Shown here in pieces: positions 7,793-17,059 of a stretch of 33,091 nucleotides of DNA. Each line of letters begins with the position of its first letter. Positions within the stretch are counted from its first letter, which is position 1. The stretch is from Lachnospiraceae bacterium (lineage in GTDB: Bacteria; Bacillota; Clostridia; Lachnospirales; Lachnospiraceae), in NCBI GenBank assembly GCA_015057955.1, contig SVDE01000016.1:1-33091 (forward strand), given 5' to 3'. Position numbers and translations under genes: made by a program. The notes beneath the pieces are model-generated. The model worked only from the letters and a program-made list of their open reading frames with translations. It searched no databases and was not told the DNA's origin.

Positions 7793-7812
7793 GGTTTCCC
7801 CCAGCGCTTTTT
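7783..7812 (+). terminator. Terminator between bglX-type gene and clpB, probably bidirectional
   Basis: AAAGCGCTG (7783-7791) pairs with CAGCGCTTT (7802-7810), followed by T residues. The stem overlaps the beta-glucosidase stop codon. Flanking ATGAT/ATCAT extends it, and the minus-strand reading could also end the convergent clpB transcript. Confidence 0.8.
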
Positions 7813-7820
7813 ATCATTTA

Positions 7821-10406
7821 TCATTTAACTTTTGCTTTAAGTTCACCATTTGCATCAACATCGATGAGGATGACATCATCTTCTTTGAGGTTGCCTTCAA
7901 GTATGAGCCTTGCGACAAGAGTCGTTACATTCTTCTGCAGGTATCTCTTAAGCGGACGTGCGCCGTATGCGGGATCATATGCACCGTCGGCGACGCTTGC
8001 CTTTGCTGCAGGAGTAAGCTCCACGCTCAGTTCCTTCTCCGCCATCAGTTTGTTGATGGCTTTGATCTGAAGGTCGATGATGGACGCGATGTTGTCCTTC
8101 GTCAGAGGCTTGAACATGATTATCTCATCGAGCCTGTTCAGAAACTCAGGCCTGAAACTGCCTTTCAGCTGATCCATTACAAGATCCACTGCCTGCGGGT
8201 TGATCTCGCCGTCATCGCCTATTCCCTCAAGCAGGAACTGAGAACCGATGTTGGACGTCAGGATGATGATGGTATTCTTGAAGTCCACGGTTCTTCCCTG
8301 GGAGTCAGTTATACGGCCATCATCCAGCACCTGGAGCAGTACGTTAAACACATCCGGATGTGCCTTTTCGATCTCATCAAAGAGAACGACCGAATAAGGT
8401 TTTCTCCTTACGGCTTCAGTGAGCTGTCCGCCCTCATCGTATCCGACATATCCCGGAGGCGCTCCGATCAGCCTTGAAACGCTGAACTTCTCCATGTATT
8501 CACTCATGTCGAGACGGACAATGTTGTTCTCATCATCAAACAAGGCTTCAGCGAGAGCTTTTGCAAGCTCTGTCTTACCGACACCTGTAGGTCCGAGGAA
8601 AATGAATGAACCGATCGGCTTGCCGGGCTCCTTGATGCCTGCTTTGCTTCTCCAGATCGCGTCAACGACCTTTTCAACAGCTTCATCCTGACCGATGACC
8701 CTTCTGTGCAGGATCTCACGAAGGCCAAGGATCTTGCTCCTCTCAGTCTCGTTCAGTTTAGAAAGAGGAATGCCTGTCCATCTGGAAATGATCCTGCATA
8801 TCTCCTCCTCGGTTACGTTCTGGTGAACGAGTGAAAGATCTTTTTCGTTGACCTTGGACTCCTCCTGCTCAAGCTGCTTCTGGAGCTTCGGAAGTTCACC
8901 GTACTTAAGCTCAGCTACTTTCTCGAGATTGTATTCTCTTTCGGCTATCTGGATCTGGTTGTTCAGATCATCGATCTGCTCACGGAGTTTTGAGAGCTTG
9001 TCCACGGAAGCCTTCTCATTTTCCCACTGGGCCATCCTGTTCTGAAGCTCGTCACGCATCTCGGCAAGTTCCTTCTGAAGCTCTTCGAGCCTTTCCCTGC
9101 TGAGATTGTCTGTTTCTTTCTTCAGCGCAGTTTCCTCGATCTCAAGCTGCATGACCTTTCGTTTCAGCTCATCCAGCTCCGCCGGCATTGAGTCGAGCTC
9201 TGTCTTTATCATTGCGCAGGCTTCATCCACAAGGTCGATGGCCTTGTCCGGAAGGAACCTGTCGGAAATGTACCTGTCCGACATGACAGCGGCGCTCACG
9301 AGTGCCGAGTCAGTTATCTTAACGCCGTGGAACACTTCATACCGTTCCTTGATACCACGGAGGATCGAGATAGTATCCTCGACCGAAGGCTCATCCACGA
9401 GCACCGGCTGAAAACGTCTCTCGAGCGCAGCGTCCTTCTCGATGTACTTCCTGTACTCGTCAAGAGTCGTTGCGCCGATACAGTGCAGTTCGCCTCTTGC
9501 GAGCATCGGCTTTAACATGTTGCCGGCGTCCATTGAACCTTCGCCTTTGCCGGCACCGACTATCGTATGGAGCTCATCAATGAACAGAAGTATCCTTCCG
9601 TCGCTCTCTTTAACTTCCTGAAGGACAGCTTTCAGACGCTCTTCAAATTCACCGCGGTACTTTGCGCCGGCGACAAGAGATCCCATGTCAAGGCTGAATA
9701 TGGTCTTGTCCTTAAGGCCGTCCGGGACATCACCCTTAACGATACGCTGGGCAAGTCCTTCAACAACGGCGGTCTTGCCGACACCGGGTTCGCCTATCAG
9801 GACCGGATTGTTTTTGGTCTTCCTGGAAAGGATCCTGATGACATTCCTTATCTCGCTGTCACGCCCGATTACCGGATCGAGCTTCTGTGCCCTGGCACTC
9901 TCCACAAGGTCAGTACCGTATTTTTCAAGTGCCTCATATGTACCCTCGGGATTGTCAGTGGTTATCTTCTGGTTGCCCCTTACTGTAGACAGAGCCCTGA
10001 GGAAACTTTCCCTGTTGATGCCATAGGTCCTGAACAGTTCCTTTATCTCCCTGCTCCCCTTGTTGATCATGGCAAGGAAGAGATGCTCGACCGAAACATA
10101 TTCGTCGCCCATGGCTTTGGCTTCATCTTCGCCAGAAAGAAGGACATCATTAAATGACTGGCCTACATGCTGCTGGCCTCCGCTGACTTTGGGCTTCTTC
10201 TCTATGATAGCGAGCACCGCGCCTGTAAAGTCGGCGGGGTCAATGCCCATCTTTTCTATTAATTTTGAAATGAGGCTGTCTTCCTGTGTCAGAAGGGCAT
10301 ACAGAAAATGCTCGCAGTCTATCGACTGGTTGCCGTATTCATTTGCCACTTTCTGGCAATCGTTGATCGCCTCGATCGATTTTTGGGTAAATTTCTGGAA
10401 ATTCAT
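7821..10406 (-). CDS. clpB: ClpB protein disaggregase
   Basis: ClpB is the hexameric AAA+ chaperone that pulls aggregated proteins apart with DnaK. The 861-residue product has all family parts: Clp_N repeats at the N-terminus, the first AAA+ module ([18 protein letters not shown]), a long coiled-coil middle domain rich in Glu, Lys and Leu, and the second AAA+ module ([19 protein letters not shown]) with a C-terminal D2 small domain. The length is normal for the family and the middle domain separates it from ClpC. The ATG at 10406 fits the [10 protein letters not shown] start and follows GAGGTG; earlier in-frame codons fall inside the promoter. No CIRCE or CtsR box is seen; an inverted repeat at the promoter may serve instead. 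Confidence 0.96.
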   Translation of the reverse strand: MNFQKFTQKSIEAINDCQKVANEYGNQSIDCEHFLYALLTQEDSLISKLIEKMGIDPADFTGAVLAIIEKKPKVSGGQQHVGQSFNDVLLSGEDEAKAMGDEYVSVEHLFLAMINKGSREIKELFRTYGINRESFLRALSTVRGNQKITTDNPEGTYEALEKYGTDLVESARAQKLDPVIGRDSEIRNVIRILSRKTKNNPVLIGEPGVGKTAVVEGLAQRIVKGDVPDGLKDKTIFSLDMGSLVAGAKYRGEFEERLKAVLQEVKESDGRILLFIDELHTIVGAGKGEGSMDAGNMLKPMLARGELHCIGATTLDEYRKYIEKDAALERRFQPVLVDEPSVEDTISILRGIKERYEVFHGVKITDSALVSAAVMSDRYISDRFLPDKAIDLVDEACAMIKTELDSMPAELDELKRKVMQLEIEETALKKETDNLSRERLEELQKELAEMRDELQNRMAQWENEKASVDKLSKLREQIDDLNNQIQIAEREYNLEKVAELKYGELPKLQKQLEQEESKVNEKDLSLVHQNVTEEEICRIISRWTGIPLSKLNETERSKILGLREILHRRVIGQDEAVEKVVDAIWRSKAGIKEPGKPIGSFIFLGPTGVGKTELAKALAEALFDDENNIVRLDMSEYMEKFSVSRLIGAPPGYVGYDEGGQLTEAVRRKPYSVVLFDEIEKAHPDVFNVLLQVLDDGRITDSQGRTVDFKNTIIILTSNIGSQFLLEGIGDDGEINPQAVDLVMDQLKGSFRPEFLNRLDEIIMFKPLTKDNIASIIDLQIKAINKLMAEKELSVELTPAAKASVADGAYDPAYGARPLKRYLQKNVTTLVARLILEGNLKEDDVILIDVDANGELKAKVK

Positions 10407-10438
10407 ACAGTTCACCTCTTTTACACTATGTTTTGTTC

Positions 10439-10458
10439 TATGTGTACTATAACACATA
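10439..10458 (-). promoter_or_regulatory. Inverted-repeat operator overlapping the clpB promoter
   Basis: TATGTGT-N6-ACACATA is a perfect 7-bp inverted repeat. Its centre is the TATAGT -10 box, which lies 17 bases after TTGCAT on the minus strand (promoter 10446-10474). A repressor bound here would cover the -10 and start site. The half-sites match neither CIRCE (TTAGCACTC) nor CtsR (GGTCAAA). Confidence 0.55.
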
Positions 10459-10479
10459 ACAATCCATAATGCAACCATA

Positions 10480-10520
10480 TTTTAAAACCGGACTGCAGGA
10501 TTTTTATCTCTGCAGTCCGG
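10480..10520 (-). terminator. Terminator after the AI-2E-family gene
   Basis: An 11-bp perfect stem, CCGGACTGCAG (10488-10498) with CTGCAGTCCGG (10510-10520), is followed on the minus strand by TTTTAAAAT. It closes the rpmE-DUF1385-prmC-prfA-AI-2E run just before the clpB promoter. Confidence 0.85.
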
Positions 10521-10528
10521 CGGATAAA

Positions 10529-11656
10529 CTAGCCTTCTTCAGATTCTTTTCTGGCCTGCCGTGTCCTCTGCATCCGTTTGTAAATGTACTGGATGATGGC
10601 CGCAACCGGGATGGCAAACAGGATTCCCCAGATGCCGAAGATCCTGCCCAGCACTATGATGCTTATCAGTATGAGCAGGGCCGACACGCCAAGAGTTCCT
10701 GAGAACAGCCTGGGTTTCAGCACATATCCGTCCAGGAACTGGAGGACTATCGTGGCTATGATAAAGATCAGCGCCTTCCACGGATCCACCATGAGCAGGA
10801 TGAATGCTCCTATGGCGCCGCCCGCGATAGGTCCGAATGTCGGCGCAAGGTTGAACACTCCGACGACAACAGAAATGATGGCCACATAAGGCATGCCGAA
10901 GATGAGCATGATAATGGCATTGGCTACACCAACCGCAACCCCCTCAAGCAGTGTACAGCAGATATATCGCACCAGTATCCTGTTGCAACTGCTGCAGAAA
11001 TTTATGAACGTAGCATAGCGCTTCTCCTTGAGCACCCACGCAAAGAATCTCTTTGCGAGCTCAATGAGATGATCCTTTGATACCAGGTAATATACTGAGA
11101 GTATTGCACTCATTATGAAGCTCACCAGACCTGTTCCGAGAGAAACTGAGGCATTGATGATATTCTCGCCTGATACTATCCTCGAAAGCCAGCTGACCAG
11201 TCTTGAACTGATATCCGTGAAATTGATGTCACTCAGCTGATCTGAGAACATGCCGCCGGCCAGGCCTTTCAGCCATACTTCCAGGTTGTGCATGTAATCA
11301 CCCAGGTTATTGATAAGGGTCTGCAGGCTTTCGATCAGCTGCGGTATGAACAGCCACAGAATGGCAGTGATCACGGCAATGACAAGCACTACGCTGATGG
11401 CGACTGAAATGTATCTGGCTATCTTTCTGTTTTTGGCGCGTTTGAACAGAGTCCGCTCAAACAGCCTTACCAGCGGATCCACGATATACGCGATGATAAG
11501 ACCGACGATCAGCGGAACGATAATGTTCCAGATGAACTTCACGCCGATCCATATCGATCCGAGATGCTGAAGGATGAAATAGAAAGCGACAACTATGGCA
11601 AGTGCCACGGTTATCTGGAACCATACTTCATTTTTAACCTTGTTGAACCACTTCAT
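10529..11656 (-). CDS. AI-2E family (PerM/YtvI-like) membrane transporter
   Basis: The AI-2E/PerM family contains polytopic proteins named for the autoinducer-2 exporter TqsA, but members also transport Na+ or are uncharacterised. This 375-residue protein has the family layout: two hydrophobic segments near the start (about 15-60), another at about 75-100, a soluble stretch (about 105-165), then a C-terminal hydrophobic block. That block contains GVFNLAPTFGPIAGG and a DGYVLKPRLFSGTLGVSAL stretch typical of the family. The gene begins 16 bases after prfA and has only a weak purine-rich ribosome binding site. It is probably the last gene of the prfA operon. The substrate is unknown. Confidence 0.85.
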   Translation of the reverse strand: MKWFNKVKNEVWFQITVALAIVVAFYFILQHLGSIWIGVKFIWNIIVPLIVGLIIAYIVDPLVRLFERTLFKRAKNRKIARYISVAISVVLVIAVITAILWLFIPQLIESLQTLINNLGDYMHNLEVWLKGLAGGMFSDQLSDINFTDISSRLVSWLSRIVSGENIINASVSLGTGLVSFIMSAILSVYYLVSKDHLIELAKRFFAWVLKEKRYATFINFCSSCNRILVRYICCTLLEGVAVGVANAIIMLIFGMPYVAIISVVVGVFNLAPTFGPIAGGAIGAFILLMVDPWKALIFIIATIVLQFLDGYVLKPRLFSGTLGVSALLILISIIVLGRIFGIWGILFAIPVAAIIQYIYKRMQRTRQARKESEEG

Positions 11657-11672
11657 GTGTTTTAGTCTCTTT

Positions 11673-12743
11673 CTATGCGGTCTGCGCCAGCAGCTTTGCT
11701 GCTTGATCGGCGGCTATGCACTTGTCAAGTACTTCAGATATGTCTCCATCCATTATCTGCTCAAGGCGGTAAGAAGTAAAGCCAATTCTATGATCTGTCA
11801 CCCTTCCCTGGGGGAAATTGTAGGTTCTGATCTTCTCTGACCTGTCTCCCGTTCCGATCTGGCTGCGCCTCTCTGCAGACTCGGCAGCCTGTTTCTTCTG
11901 GAGTTCAAGATCATACAGTCTTGCCTTAAGTACCTTGAGCGCCTTATCCTTGTTCTTCAGCTGGGATTTTTCATCCTGGCAGGAGATGACTATTCCTGTC
12001 GGGATATGGGTAAGCCTTACGGCTGAGTCTGTCGTATTGACACACTGTCCGCCGTTTCCCGAAGCCCTGAACACATCAAACTTGCAGTCGTTCATGTCTA
12101 TCTCAACATCCACATCCTCCGCCTCAGGCATGACAGCCACAGTGGCAGTTGATGTATGTATGCGGCCTCCGGACTCGGTAACGGGAACACGCTGTACCCT
12201 GTGGACTCCGCTCTCATATTTCAGTTTGGAATATGCCCCCTGTCCGTTGACCATGAAGACAACTTCCTTCATGCCGCCGATGCCCATCTCATTTACTGAA
12301 ACAAGCTCAGTCTTCCAGTGGTTCTTGTCAGCGAACAGGCAGTACATCCTGTAAAGCTCAGCCGCAAAAAGAGCTGCCTCATCTCCGCCTGCTCCGGCGC
12401 GGATCTCCACTACGACATTTTTATCATCATTCTCATCTTTGGGAAGGAGAAGGACTTTTATCTCTTCCTCCAGATCCGCGACCTGCTTCTTGGCATCCGC
12501 AAGTTCTTCCTTTGCCAGTTCCTTCATCTCCTCGTCAGTTTCCTCATCAAGGATCTCAAGACTGTCTTCGATGGCCTGCTTAGCCTCTTTATACTTTTTG
12601 AACGCTTCTACTATGGGGGTGAGATCACTCTGCTCCTTCATGAGCTTTCTGAACTTGTCCTGGTCAGCTGCAGTCTGTGGATCGTTCAGCTGCGCAAGTA
12701 TCTCCTCATATCTCTCTTCAATTGCCTGAAGTTTTTCTGTCAT
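11673..12743 (-). CDS. prfA: Peptide chain release factor 1
   Basis: RF1 recognises UAA and UAG and triggers peptide release on the ribosome. The 356-residue length is standard. The codon-recognition tripeptide is PVT (187-189), which marks RF1 rather than RF2. The catalytic GGQ is at 231-233 in SGNGGQCVN, the form common in Clostridia. A helical N-terminal domain (1-100) precedes the core. AAAAGGAG precedes the ATG. It lies 11 bases after prmC, whose product methylates the Gln of this GGQ, so enzyme and substrate are co-expressed. Confidence 0.97.
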   Translation of the reverse strand: MTEKLQAIEERYEEILAQLNDPQTAADQDKFRKLMKEQSDLTPIVEAFKKYKEAKQAIEDSLEILDEETDEEMKELAKEELADAKKQVADLEEEIKVLLLPKDENDDKNVVVEIRAGAGGDEAALFAAELYRMYCLFADKNHWKTELVSVNEMGIGGMKEVVFMVNGQGAYSKLKYESGVHRVQRVPVTESGGRIHTSTATVAVMPEAEDVDVEIDMNDCKFDVFRASGNGGQCVNTTDSAVRLTHIPTGIVISCQDEKSQLKNKDKALKVLKARLYDLELQKKQAAESAERRSQIGTGDRSEKIRTYNFPQGRVTDHRIGFTSYRLEQIMDGDISEVLDKCIAADQAAKLLAQTA

Positions 12744-12754
12744 TGCTACTCCTT

Positions 12755-13588
12755 TTAGCAGATCCTGCCCATGACCACGCGGTCAAGTCCCGCAAGATCC
12801 TTTATAACTTTTATGTCCTCAAACCCTGACTTCTCCATCAGCGTCTTAACGCCTTCCGCCTGACTGAAGCTGATCTCCATCATGAGATATCCTTCTGCAT
12901 CCAGGTGTTCAGCTGCCTCCGGTATGAGCCTTCTGTAAATGTCCATTCCGTCATCGCCCGCTGTCAGCGCAAGCCTAGGCTCATGATCCTTCACCTCAGG
13001 ACTCAAGGCTTCGTATTCTCCGTTCATCACATAAGGAGGATTCGAAACTATGATGTCAAATTTTCTGTGGTCAAGGTTTTCGAACAGATCACCCTGAATG
13101 AATTCAATGTCCGCGCCGTTCAGCTTTGCATTTTCAGCTGCGACTGCCAGGGCTTTCCCGGAAATGTCGCACGCAGTCACTGCCGCACTTTGGCAGAGGC
13201 ATTTAAGTGACACCGCGATGCAGCCGCTGCCTGTGCACATGTCGAGCACACGGCTCCCTTCTAAGGTAAGCTCTGCTGCCTTCTCGCAGAGCACTTCGGT
13301 ATCGAACCTCGGGATCAGTACATCCGAAGTTACCTTGAACATGTATCCCATGAAAGGCGCCTCACCGGTTATGTACTGGTACGGCACGTGCCGCGCCCGG
13401 GTTTCAATAAGTTCCATGTATGCGCTCTCTGCCGGAGGGCTGATCTGCTCATTCTTACGGAGCAGATATCCTGACTTTCCGATCCCGGTCACATGCTCCA
13501 GCAGATAGAACGCATCTGTTTCAGGGCTTTCAATCCCGTTTTCGTCCAGAACGTCTGTGCCGGCGTCGTACAGTTCTTTAAGCGTCAT
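12755..13588 (-). CDS. prmC: PrmC, release-factor glutamine methyltransferase
   Basis: PrmC methylates the side-chain nitrogen of Gln in the GGQ of release factors, using S-adenosylmethionine. The 277-residue product has the N-terminal helical bundle (1-75), SAM-binding motif I at [10 protein letters not shown] (116-125) and the substrate-binding NPPY at 183-186. Its start overlaps the DUF1385 stop by four bases (ATGA). GGAGAAGAGG lies just upstream within that gene. Confidence 0.96.
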   Translation of the reverse strand: MTLKELYDAGTDVLDENGIESPETDAFYLLEHVTGIGKSGYLLRKNEQISPPAESAYMELIETRARHVPYQYITGEAPFMGYMFKVTSDVLIPRFDTEVLCEKAAELTLEGSRVLDMCTGSGCIAVSLKCLCQSAAVTACDISGKALAVAAENAKLNGADIEFIQGDLFENLDHRKFDIIVSNPPYVMNGEYEALSPEVKDHEPRLALTAGDDGMDIYRRLIPEAAEHLDAEGYLMMEISFSQAEGVKTLMEKSGFEDIKVIKDLAGLDRVVMGRIC

Positions 13589-14592
13589 TCCTCTTCTCCG
13601 CCATCAGCTGCTTCAGCCTCAGTTTCCGGTTCACTGACCTCGATGCCCTGTTTTCTCAGGTAGTCTCTCCAGTCAAACACAGCCTCAACAGCGGCGATAG
13701 CTACTTCAGCCATGTCCCTGTCAGGCTCCTTGGTCGTAAGTCCCTGGATCCACAGACCCGGTCTGCTCAGGATATCAGCCAGTTTGCTTCCTGAGTTTCC
13801 TGCCCACTGGATGACTTCGTAAGAAAGTCCTGCGATCACCGGGATAAGAAGGAGCCTTATGCCCATCCTTGCAAGCTTGTTGACAAACAGTGTTGTGTCA
13901 AACGAAGTGCTGAGTGACAGGATAACATCAAGGATTATGAAAAAGATGATGCTTATAAACAGCACGAAGAAAATAAAGCTGGTTCCGCATCTTCTGTGTT
14001 CTTTGGAAGCTTTCATTACGTTATTGACATTCAGCTCATGGCCTGACTCTATGCAGTTGATACACTTGTGCTCCGCTCCATGGTACTGAAACGTCCTTCT
14101 GATATCCTTCATCAGGGAAATGAGAGAGATATACGCGATGAATATGGCAAGCTTGAGAACACCCTCGACCACTGCCACAAGGACAGCTGAATCTGACTTA
14201 AAAAGTTTGAGGATACCGGTGGATGCCCAATATGGAAGTATCATGAAAATGGCTATGGCAAGCACCAGCGAGATGGCAACAGTGCCAAACATCAGCGCGC
14301 CTTCACCCTTTTCATTTTCCTTCTTAGCTTTCCCTGCATCTTCTTCATCCATGAAGAAACTGGCAGAGAATGTCAGCGTCCTGATGCCGATCACGAGCGA
14401 AAAGATAAATGAAACTATTCCTCTGATGATCGGCCAGCCGAATATTTTGTTTTTTTCTTTCGGGGATACAGTCTTCTGCTTTCCCACCTCTATTTTTCCG
14501 TCAGGCCGGCGCACTGCAACAGCTATGTCATTCCCGCTGCGCATCATGATGCCTTCGATTACTGCCTGACCTCCAATTCCGGATGATCTCAT
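13585..14592 (-). CDS. DUF1385 (YqhQ-like) membrane protein
   Basis: This is a conserved Firmicute protein of unknown function; I recognise the family from its start, GGQAVIEGIMMRSG, and the central YHGAEHKCINCIESG segment with clustered Cys and His residues, which may bind metal. The 335-residue product has hydrophobic segments near residues 55-75, 100-130, 140-165, 205-230 and 245-270, and an acidic C-terminal tail. The ATG at 14592 is chosen because GGGAG lies 5 bases upstream. Position between rpmE and prmC-prfA is a common Clostridia arrangement. A terminator hairpin ends only about 20 bases upstream of the start, so expression may depend on readthrough. Confidence 0.88.
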   Translation of the reverse strand: MRSSGIGGQAVIEGIMMRSGNDIAVAVRRPDGKIEVGKQKTVSPKEKNKIFGWPIIRGIVSFIFSLVIGIRTLTFSASFFMDEEDAGKAKKENEKGEGALMFGTVAISLVLAIAIFMILPYWASTGILKLFKSDSAVLVAVVEGVLKLAIFIAYISLISLMKDIRRTFQYHGAEHKCINCIESGHELNVNNVMKASKEHRRCGTSFIFFVLFISIIFFIILDVILSLSTSFDTTLFVNKLARMGIRLLLIPVIAGLSYEVIQWAGNSGSKLADILSRPGLWIQGLTTKEPDRDMAEVAIAAVEAVFDWRDYLRKQGIEVSEPETEAEAADGGEEE

Positions 14593-14610
14593 AAAAACTC
14601 CCGTATACAT

Positions 14611-14648
14611 AAAAATTGAGGCCCATCCGGCTAAATCGGATGAGCCTC
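14611..14648 (-). terminator. Second, gene-proximal terminator hairpin before DUF1385
   Basis: GAGGCTCATCCG pairs with CGGATGGGCCTC over 12 bp (one G-U) around a 7-base loop, followed on the minus strand by AATTTTT. It sits between the rpmE terminator and the DUF1385 start, so it is either a back-up terminator or an attenuator for DUF1385-prmC-prfA. Confidence 0.75.
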
Positions 14649-14666
14649 TTCTTCCGGACTTCCTAC

Positions 14667-14719
14667 AAAAAAAAATTGAGCAAAACTCTCCGTATTGCTA
14701 CGGAGAATGCTACTCAATC
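14667..14719 (-). terminator. rpmE: Intrinsic terminator of rpmE
   Basis: On the minus strand a long hairpin (ATTGAG and GCA arms outside, CTCCGTA/TACGGAG inside) ends in a run of about nine T residues. It begins 14 bases after the rpmE stop codon. Confidence 0.85.
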
Positions 14720-14732
14720 TTCTTTTCGGAAG

Positions 14733-14942
14733 CTACTGTCCCTGATTAAGGTTATATTTCTTGTTGAACATCTCAACACGGCCGCGGGCACGTGTTGCCT
14801 TCTGCTGTCCTGTATAGAAAGGATGGCACTTTGAGCAGACTTCTACGTGGATGTCTTCCTTCGTTGAGCCTGTTACGAAAGTATTTCCGCAGTTGCAGGT
14901 AACAGTTGCGTTATAATATTTAGGATGTATTCCGTCTTTCAC
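14733..14942 (-). CDS. rpmE: 50S ribosomal protein L31
   Basis: L31 bridges the ribosomal subunits. The 69-residue product [19 protein letters not shown]-onward has four cysteines in CNC and CSKC, so it is the zinc-binding (C+) form. The start is GTG at 14942: homologs begin M-K-x-G-I-H-P, and GAGGTG lies 6 bases before it. The longer reading to 15008 covers the promoter and is rejected. It stands alone between a good promoter and a strong terminator, downstream of rho as in many Clostridia. Confidence 0.95.
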   Translation of the reverse strand: MKDGIHPKYYNATVTCNCGNTFVTGSTKEDIHVEVCSKCHPFYTGQQKATRARGRVEMFNKKYNLNQGQ

Positions 14943-14979
14943 CTGTTTCACCTCTTCCTGATTTCGAATAAGCTTATGT

Positions 14980-15008
14980 ATAGTATCACAGCATAAAATT
15001 AATTGCAA
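14980..15008 (-). promoter_or_regulatory. rpmE: Promoter of rpmE
   Basis: TTGCAA (15003-15008), 17 bases, TACTAT (14980-14985) on the minus strand. The start would be near 14973, giving a leader of about 30 bases. Confidence 0.75.
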
Positions 15009-15038
15009 GTTATTTATTTACAGGAAGCTCTGTCCCTT

Positions 15039-16346
15039 TTATAAGAATTTGGTCTTTCTGATCATCTGAATGAACTCAGCATTGTTCCTGGTCCTTACAA
15101 AAAGCTCAAGGACTTTTTCAGTTGCTTCGTCAGCCCTCAGGCCGCCTGTTGCCTTACGGATGATATATACAGCCTCCTGCTCGTCGGGGGTAAGGAGAAG
15201 ATCTTCTCTTCTCGTTCCGCTCTTGGCGATGTCGATCGCAGGGAATATCCTCTTCTCCTGCAGCTTTCTGTCAAGGATCAGCTCCATGTTGCCTGTTCCC
15301 TTGAATTCTTCATATACGACATCGTCCATCTTACTGCCTGTATCCACCAGCGCGGTTGCCAGTATGCTGAGGCTTCCGCCCTCGCGGATATTTCTTGCAG
15401 CGCCGAAGAATCTCTTCGGGCTGTAGAGAGCTGCCGGGTCGAGTCCGCCGGAAAGAGTTCTTCCGCTCGGAGGCACCAGCAGATTGTATGCTCTTGCCAG
15501 TCTTGTGATACTGTCGAGAAGGATGATGACATCCTTCTTCTGCTCAACGAGTCTCTTAGCCCGTTCGATGGCCATCTCAGAAACTCTCTTGTGATGCTCC
15601 GGGAGCTCATCAAATGTTGAATAGATGACCTCAACGTTTGCGCCGACTATGGATTCCTTCATGTCGGTGACTTCCTCCGGACGCTCGTCGATCAGGAGGA
15701 TGATTATGTACATCTCGGGATTGTTCTTCTGTATGGATTTTGCAACTGCCTTAAGGAGGGTTGTCTTTCCTGCCTTGGGAGGTGATACTATGAGTCCTCT
15801 CTGCCCTTTTCCGATAGGGGAGACGAGGTCAAATATCCTCATTGCCACGCTGCCGGAAGTGCCCTCAAGAGATATCCTCTCATCGGGAAAGATGGGTGTG
15901 AGGCTTTCAAACGGGCGTCTTCCGATCACAGAATGGGGAGTGTCATCGTTGATCTTATCCAGGCGCAGGAGCGCTCCGAATTTCTCGTTTCCTGTTTTGA
16001 CCCTGACCTTTCCGACTATCATGTCGCCCGTCTTGAGTCCGAATTTCTTGATCTGTGCCGGTGATACATAAACATCGTCCGGCCCCGGAAGATAGTTCTC
16101 GCATCTGATGAATCCGTATCCGTCCTGCATGACCTCGAGGATACCGTCAGCCACTTTTCCGCTGTCGAGCCTATCCTCCTCTTCCTTTGTAATACCGGTC
16201 TCCTGCTGACGTGTCTTTTCCTCATTCATCAGAAGTATCGCGTCTACCAGATCTGCCTTTTTCATTGAGCTGGCGCCTTTGATCGCGTTAGTCTTTGCGA
16301 TCTCCCTGAGTTCCTTAAGAGGCAGCGATAATAATTTTTCTTTCAT
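15039..16346 (-). CDS. rho: Transcription termination factor Rho
   Basis: Rho is the hexameric RNA helicase that ends untranslated transcripts. The 435-residue product has the N-terminal Rho_N helix bundle ([27 protein letters not shown], about 8-34 region), the OSB-type RNA-binding domain ([26 protein letters not shown]) and the ATPase core. Visible core motifs are Walker [24 protein letters not shown], the [13 protein letters not shown] segment and the RIFPAID region. There is no large insertion. The ATG at 16346 follows GAGGAC. It has its own promoter and a structured leader of about 113 bases. Confidence 0.97.
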   Translation of the reverse strand: MKEKLLSLPLKELREIAKTNAIKGASSMKKADLVDAILLMNEEKTRQQETGITKEEEDRLDSGKVADGILEVMQDGYGFIRCENYLPGPDDVYVSPAQIKKFGLKTGDMIVGKVRVKTGNEKFGALLRLDKINDDTPHSVIGRRPFESLTPIFPDERISLEGTSGSVAMRIFDLVSPIGKGQRGLIVSPPKAGKTTLLKAVAKSIQKNNPEMYIIILLIDERPEEVTDMKESIVGANVEVIYSTFDELPEHHKRVSEMAIERAKRLVEQKKDVIILLDSITRLARAYNLLVPPSGRTLSGGLDPAALYSPKRFFGAARNIREGGSLSILATALVDTGSKMDDVVYEEFKGTGNMELILDRKLQEKRIFPAIDIAKSGTRREDLLLTPDEQEAVYIIRKATGGLRADEATEKVLELFVRTRNNAEFIQMIRKTKFL

Positions 16347-16373
16347 ATTGTCCTCGTGAAATATAATAACAGT

Positions 16374-16423
16374 CCCCGTTAAAGACAGATTTTTGGATCA
16401 TTATTCAAAAATATTTACCGGGG
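16374..16423 (-). promoter_or_regulatory. rho: Long hairpin in the rho 5' leader
   Basis: On the minus strand, CCCCGGTAAA (from 16423) pairs with TTTAACGGGG (ending 16374), apart from one mismatch. Inside it ATTTTTG pairs with CAAAAAT. The hairpin ends 27 bases before the rho start. A second stem-loop, CGTCCGA/TCGGACG (16440-16460), lies at the very start of the transcript. No T-run follows either, so they are not standard terminators. Confidence 0.5.
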
Positions 16424-16465
16424 AAATGGGTGAAACTATCGTCCGACAGGACATCGGACGGTTGC

Positions 16466-16494
16466 ATTATACATAATGCCATCTGATTATTCAA
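16466..16494 (-). promoter_or_regulatory. rho: Promoter of rho
   Basis: TTGAAT (16489-16494), 17 bases, and a consensus TATAAT (16466-16471) on the minus strand. Confidence 0.8.
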
Positions 16495-16540
16495 TAAAAA
16501 AATGAATGCATTTAACCACGGATTGTGCTAATGTATTCAT

Positions 16541-17059
16541 ATGATGGTGAATTCTTTTACAATCTATAAGCTGATGATCCTGTACATGCTGAACAAGCTG
16601 GACTGCAAGCTGACCAACTCCCAGCTTTCCCAGTTTTTCGTAACAAATAAGTACACGGATTATTTCAACATCCAGCAGACCCTGTCCGAACTGGTTTCCT
16701 CAGGGTTTATTGACAAGTTTGTTATCAGGAACACCTCATATTACGCCATCACTTCCGAAGGTTATGAGGCTCTTACCTTCTTCAAGAACCAGATACCGAA
16801 AGGCGCGATGGACGACATCAACGCTTTTCTTGAGACTAATAAGTTCGAATTAAAAAATGAAGTCGGCACGATCGCCGACTATTATAAGCATACCACCGGC
16901 GATTATATCGCCCACTGCCAGATCATGGAAGGCAAATCCCTCCTTTATGAACTGAGCATTTCCGTCCCTTCCGAGGAAGAGGCTAAGCAGGTATGCGACA
17001 ACTGGCGTCTTGCCAGTGAGGAGATCTATGCTTTTGTCATGAAGACGCTTCTTCAATGA
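16541..17059 (+). CDS. DUF4364 family winged-helix protein
   Basis: This Clostridia family has no assigned function that I know. The 172-residue product starts with a likely winged-helix DNA-binding domain (about 5-80: FTIYKLMILYMLNKLD, then NIQQTLSELVSSGFIDKF and a YYAITSEGYEAL wing). A C-terminal half of mixed strands and helices follows (GDYIAHCQIMEGKSLLYELSISV). It may be a small transcription regulator. Two start codons adjoin (16541 and 16544) and no Shine-Dalgarno sequence is visible. TGCTAATGT, an extended -10-like element, ends 6 bases before the ATG, so the mRNA may be nearly leaderless. Its 3' end overlaps convergent engB by 23 bases. Confidence 0.8.
   Translation: MMVNSFTIYKLMILYMLNKLDCKLTNSQLSQFFVTNKYTDYFNIQQTLSELVSSGFIDKFVIRNTSYYAITSEGYEALTFFKNQIPKGAMDDINAFLETNKFELKNEVGTIADYYKHTTGDYIAHCQIMEGKSLLYELSISVPSEEEAKQVCDNWRLASEEIYAFVMKTLLQ

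Noticed and set aside
9567-10157. 196-codon plus-strand open frame inside clpB
   Set aside because: It is antisense to conserved ClpB AAA+ sequence and has no start signal or recognisable domain.
10407-10480. CIRCE or CtsR site before clpB
   Set aside because: Neither TTAGCACTC-N9-GAGTGCTAA nor GGTCAAA repeats occur here.
10529-11656. AI-2 quorum-sensing transporter as a firm function
   Set aside because: The family name comes from one member; nothing here shows AI-2 transport and no lux or lsr genes are near.
16440-16460. Inverted repeat GTCCGA-N7-TCGGAC as a rho-independent terminator
   Set aside because: No T-run follows on either strand; its place at the rho transcript start suits a leader stem better.
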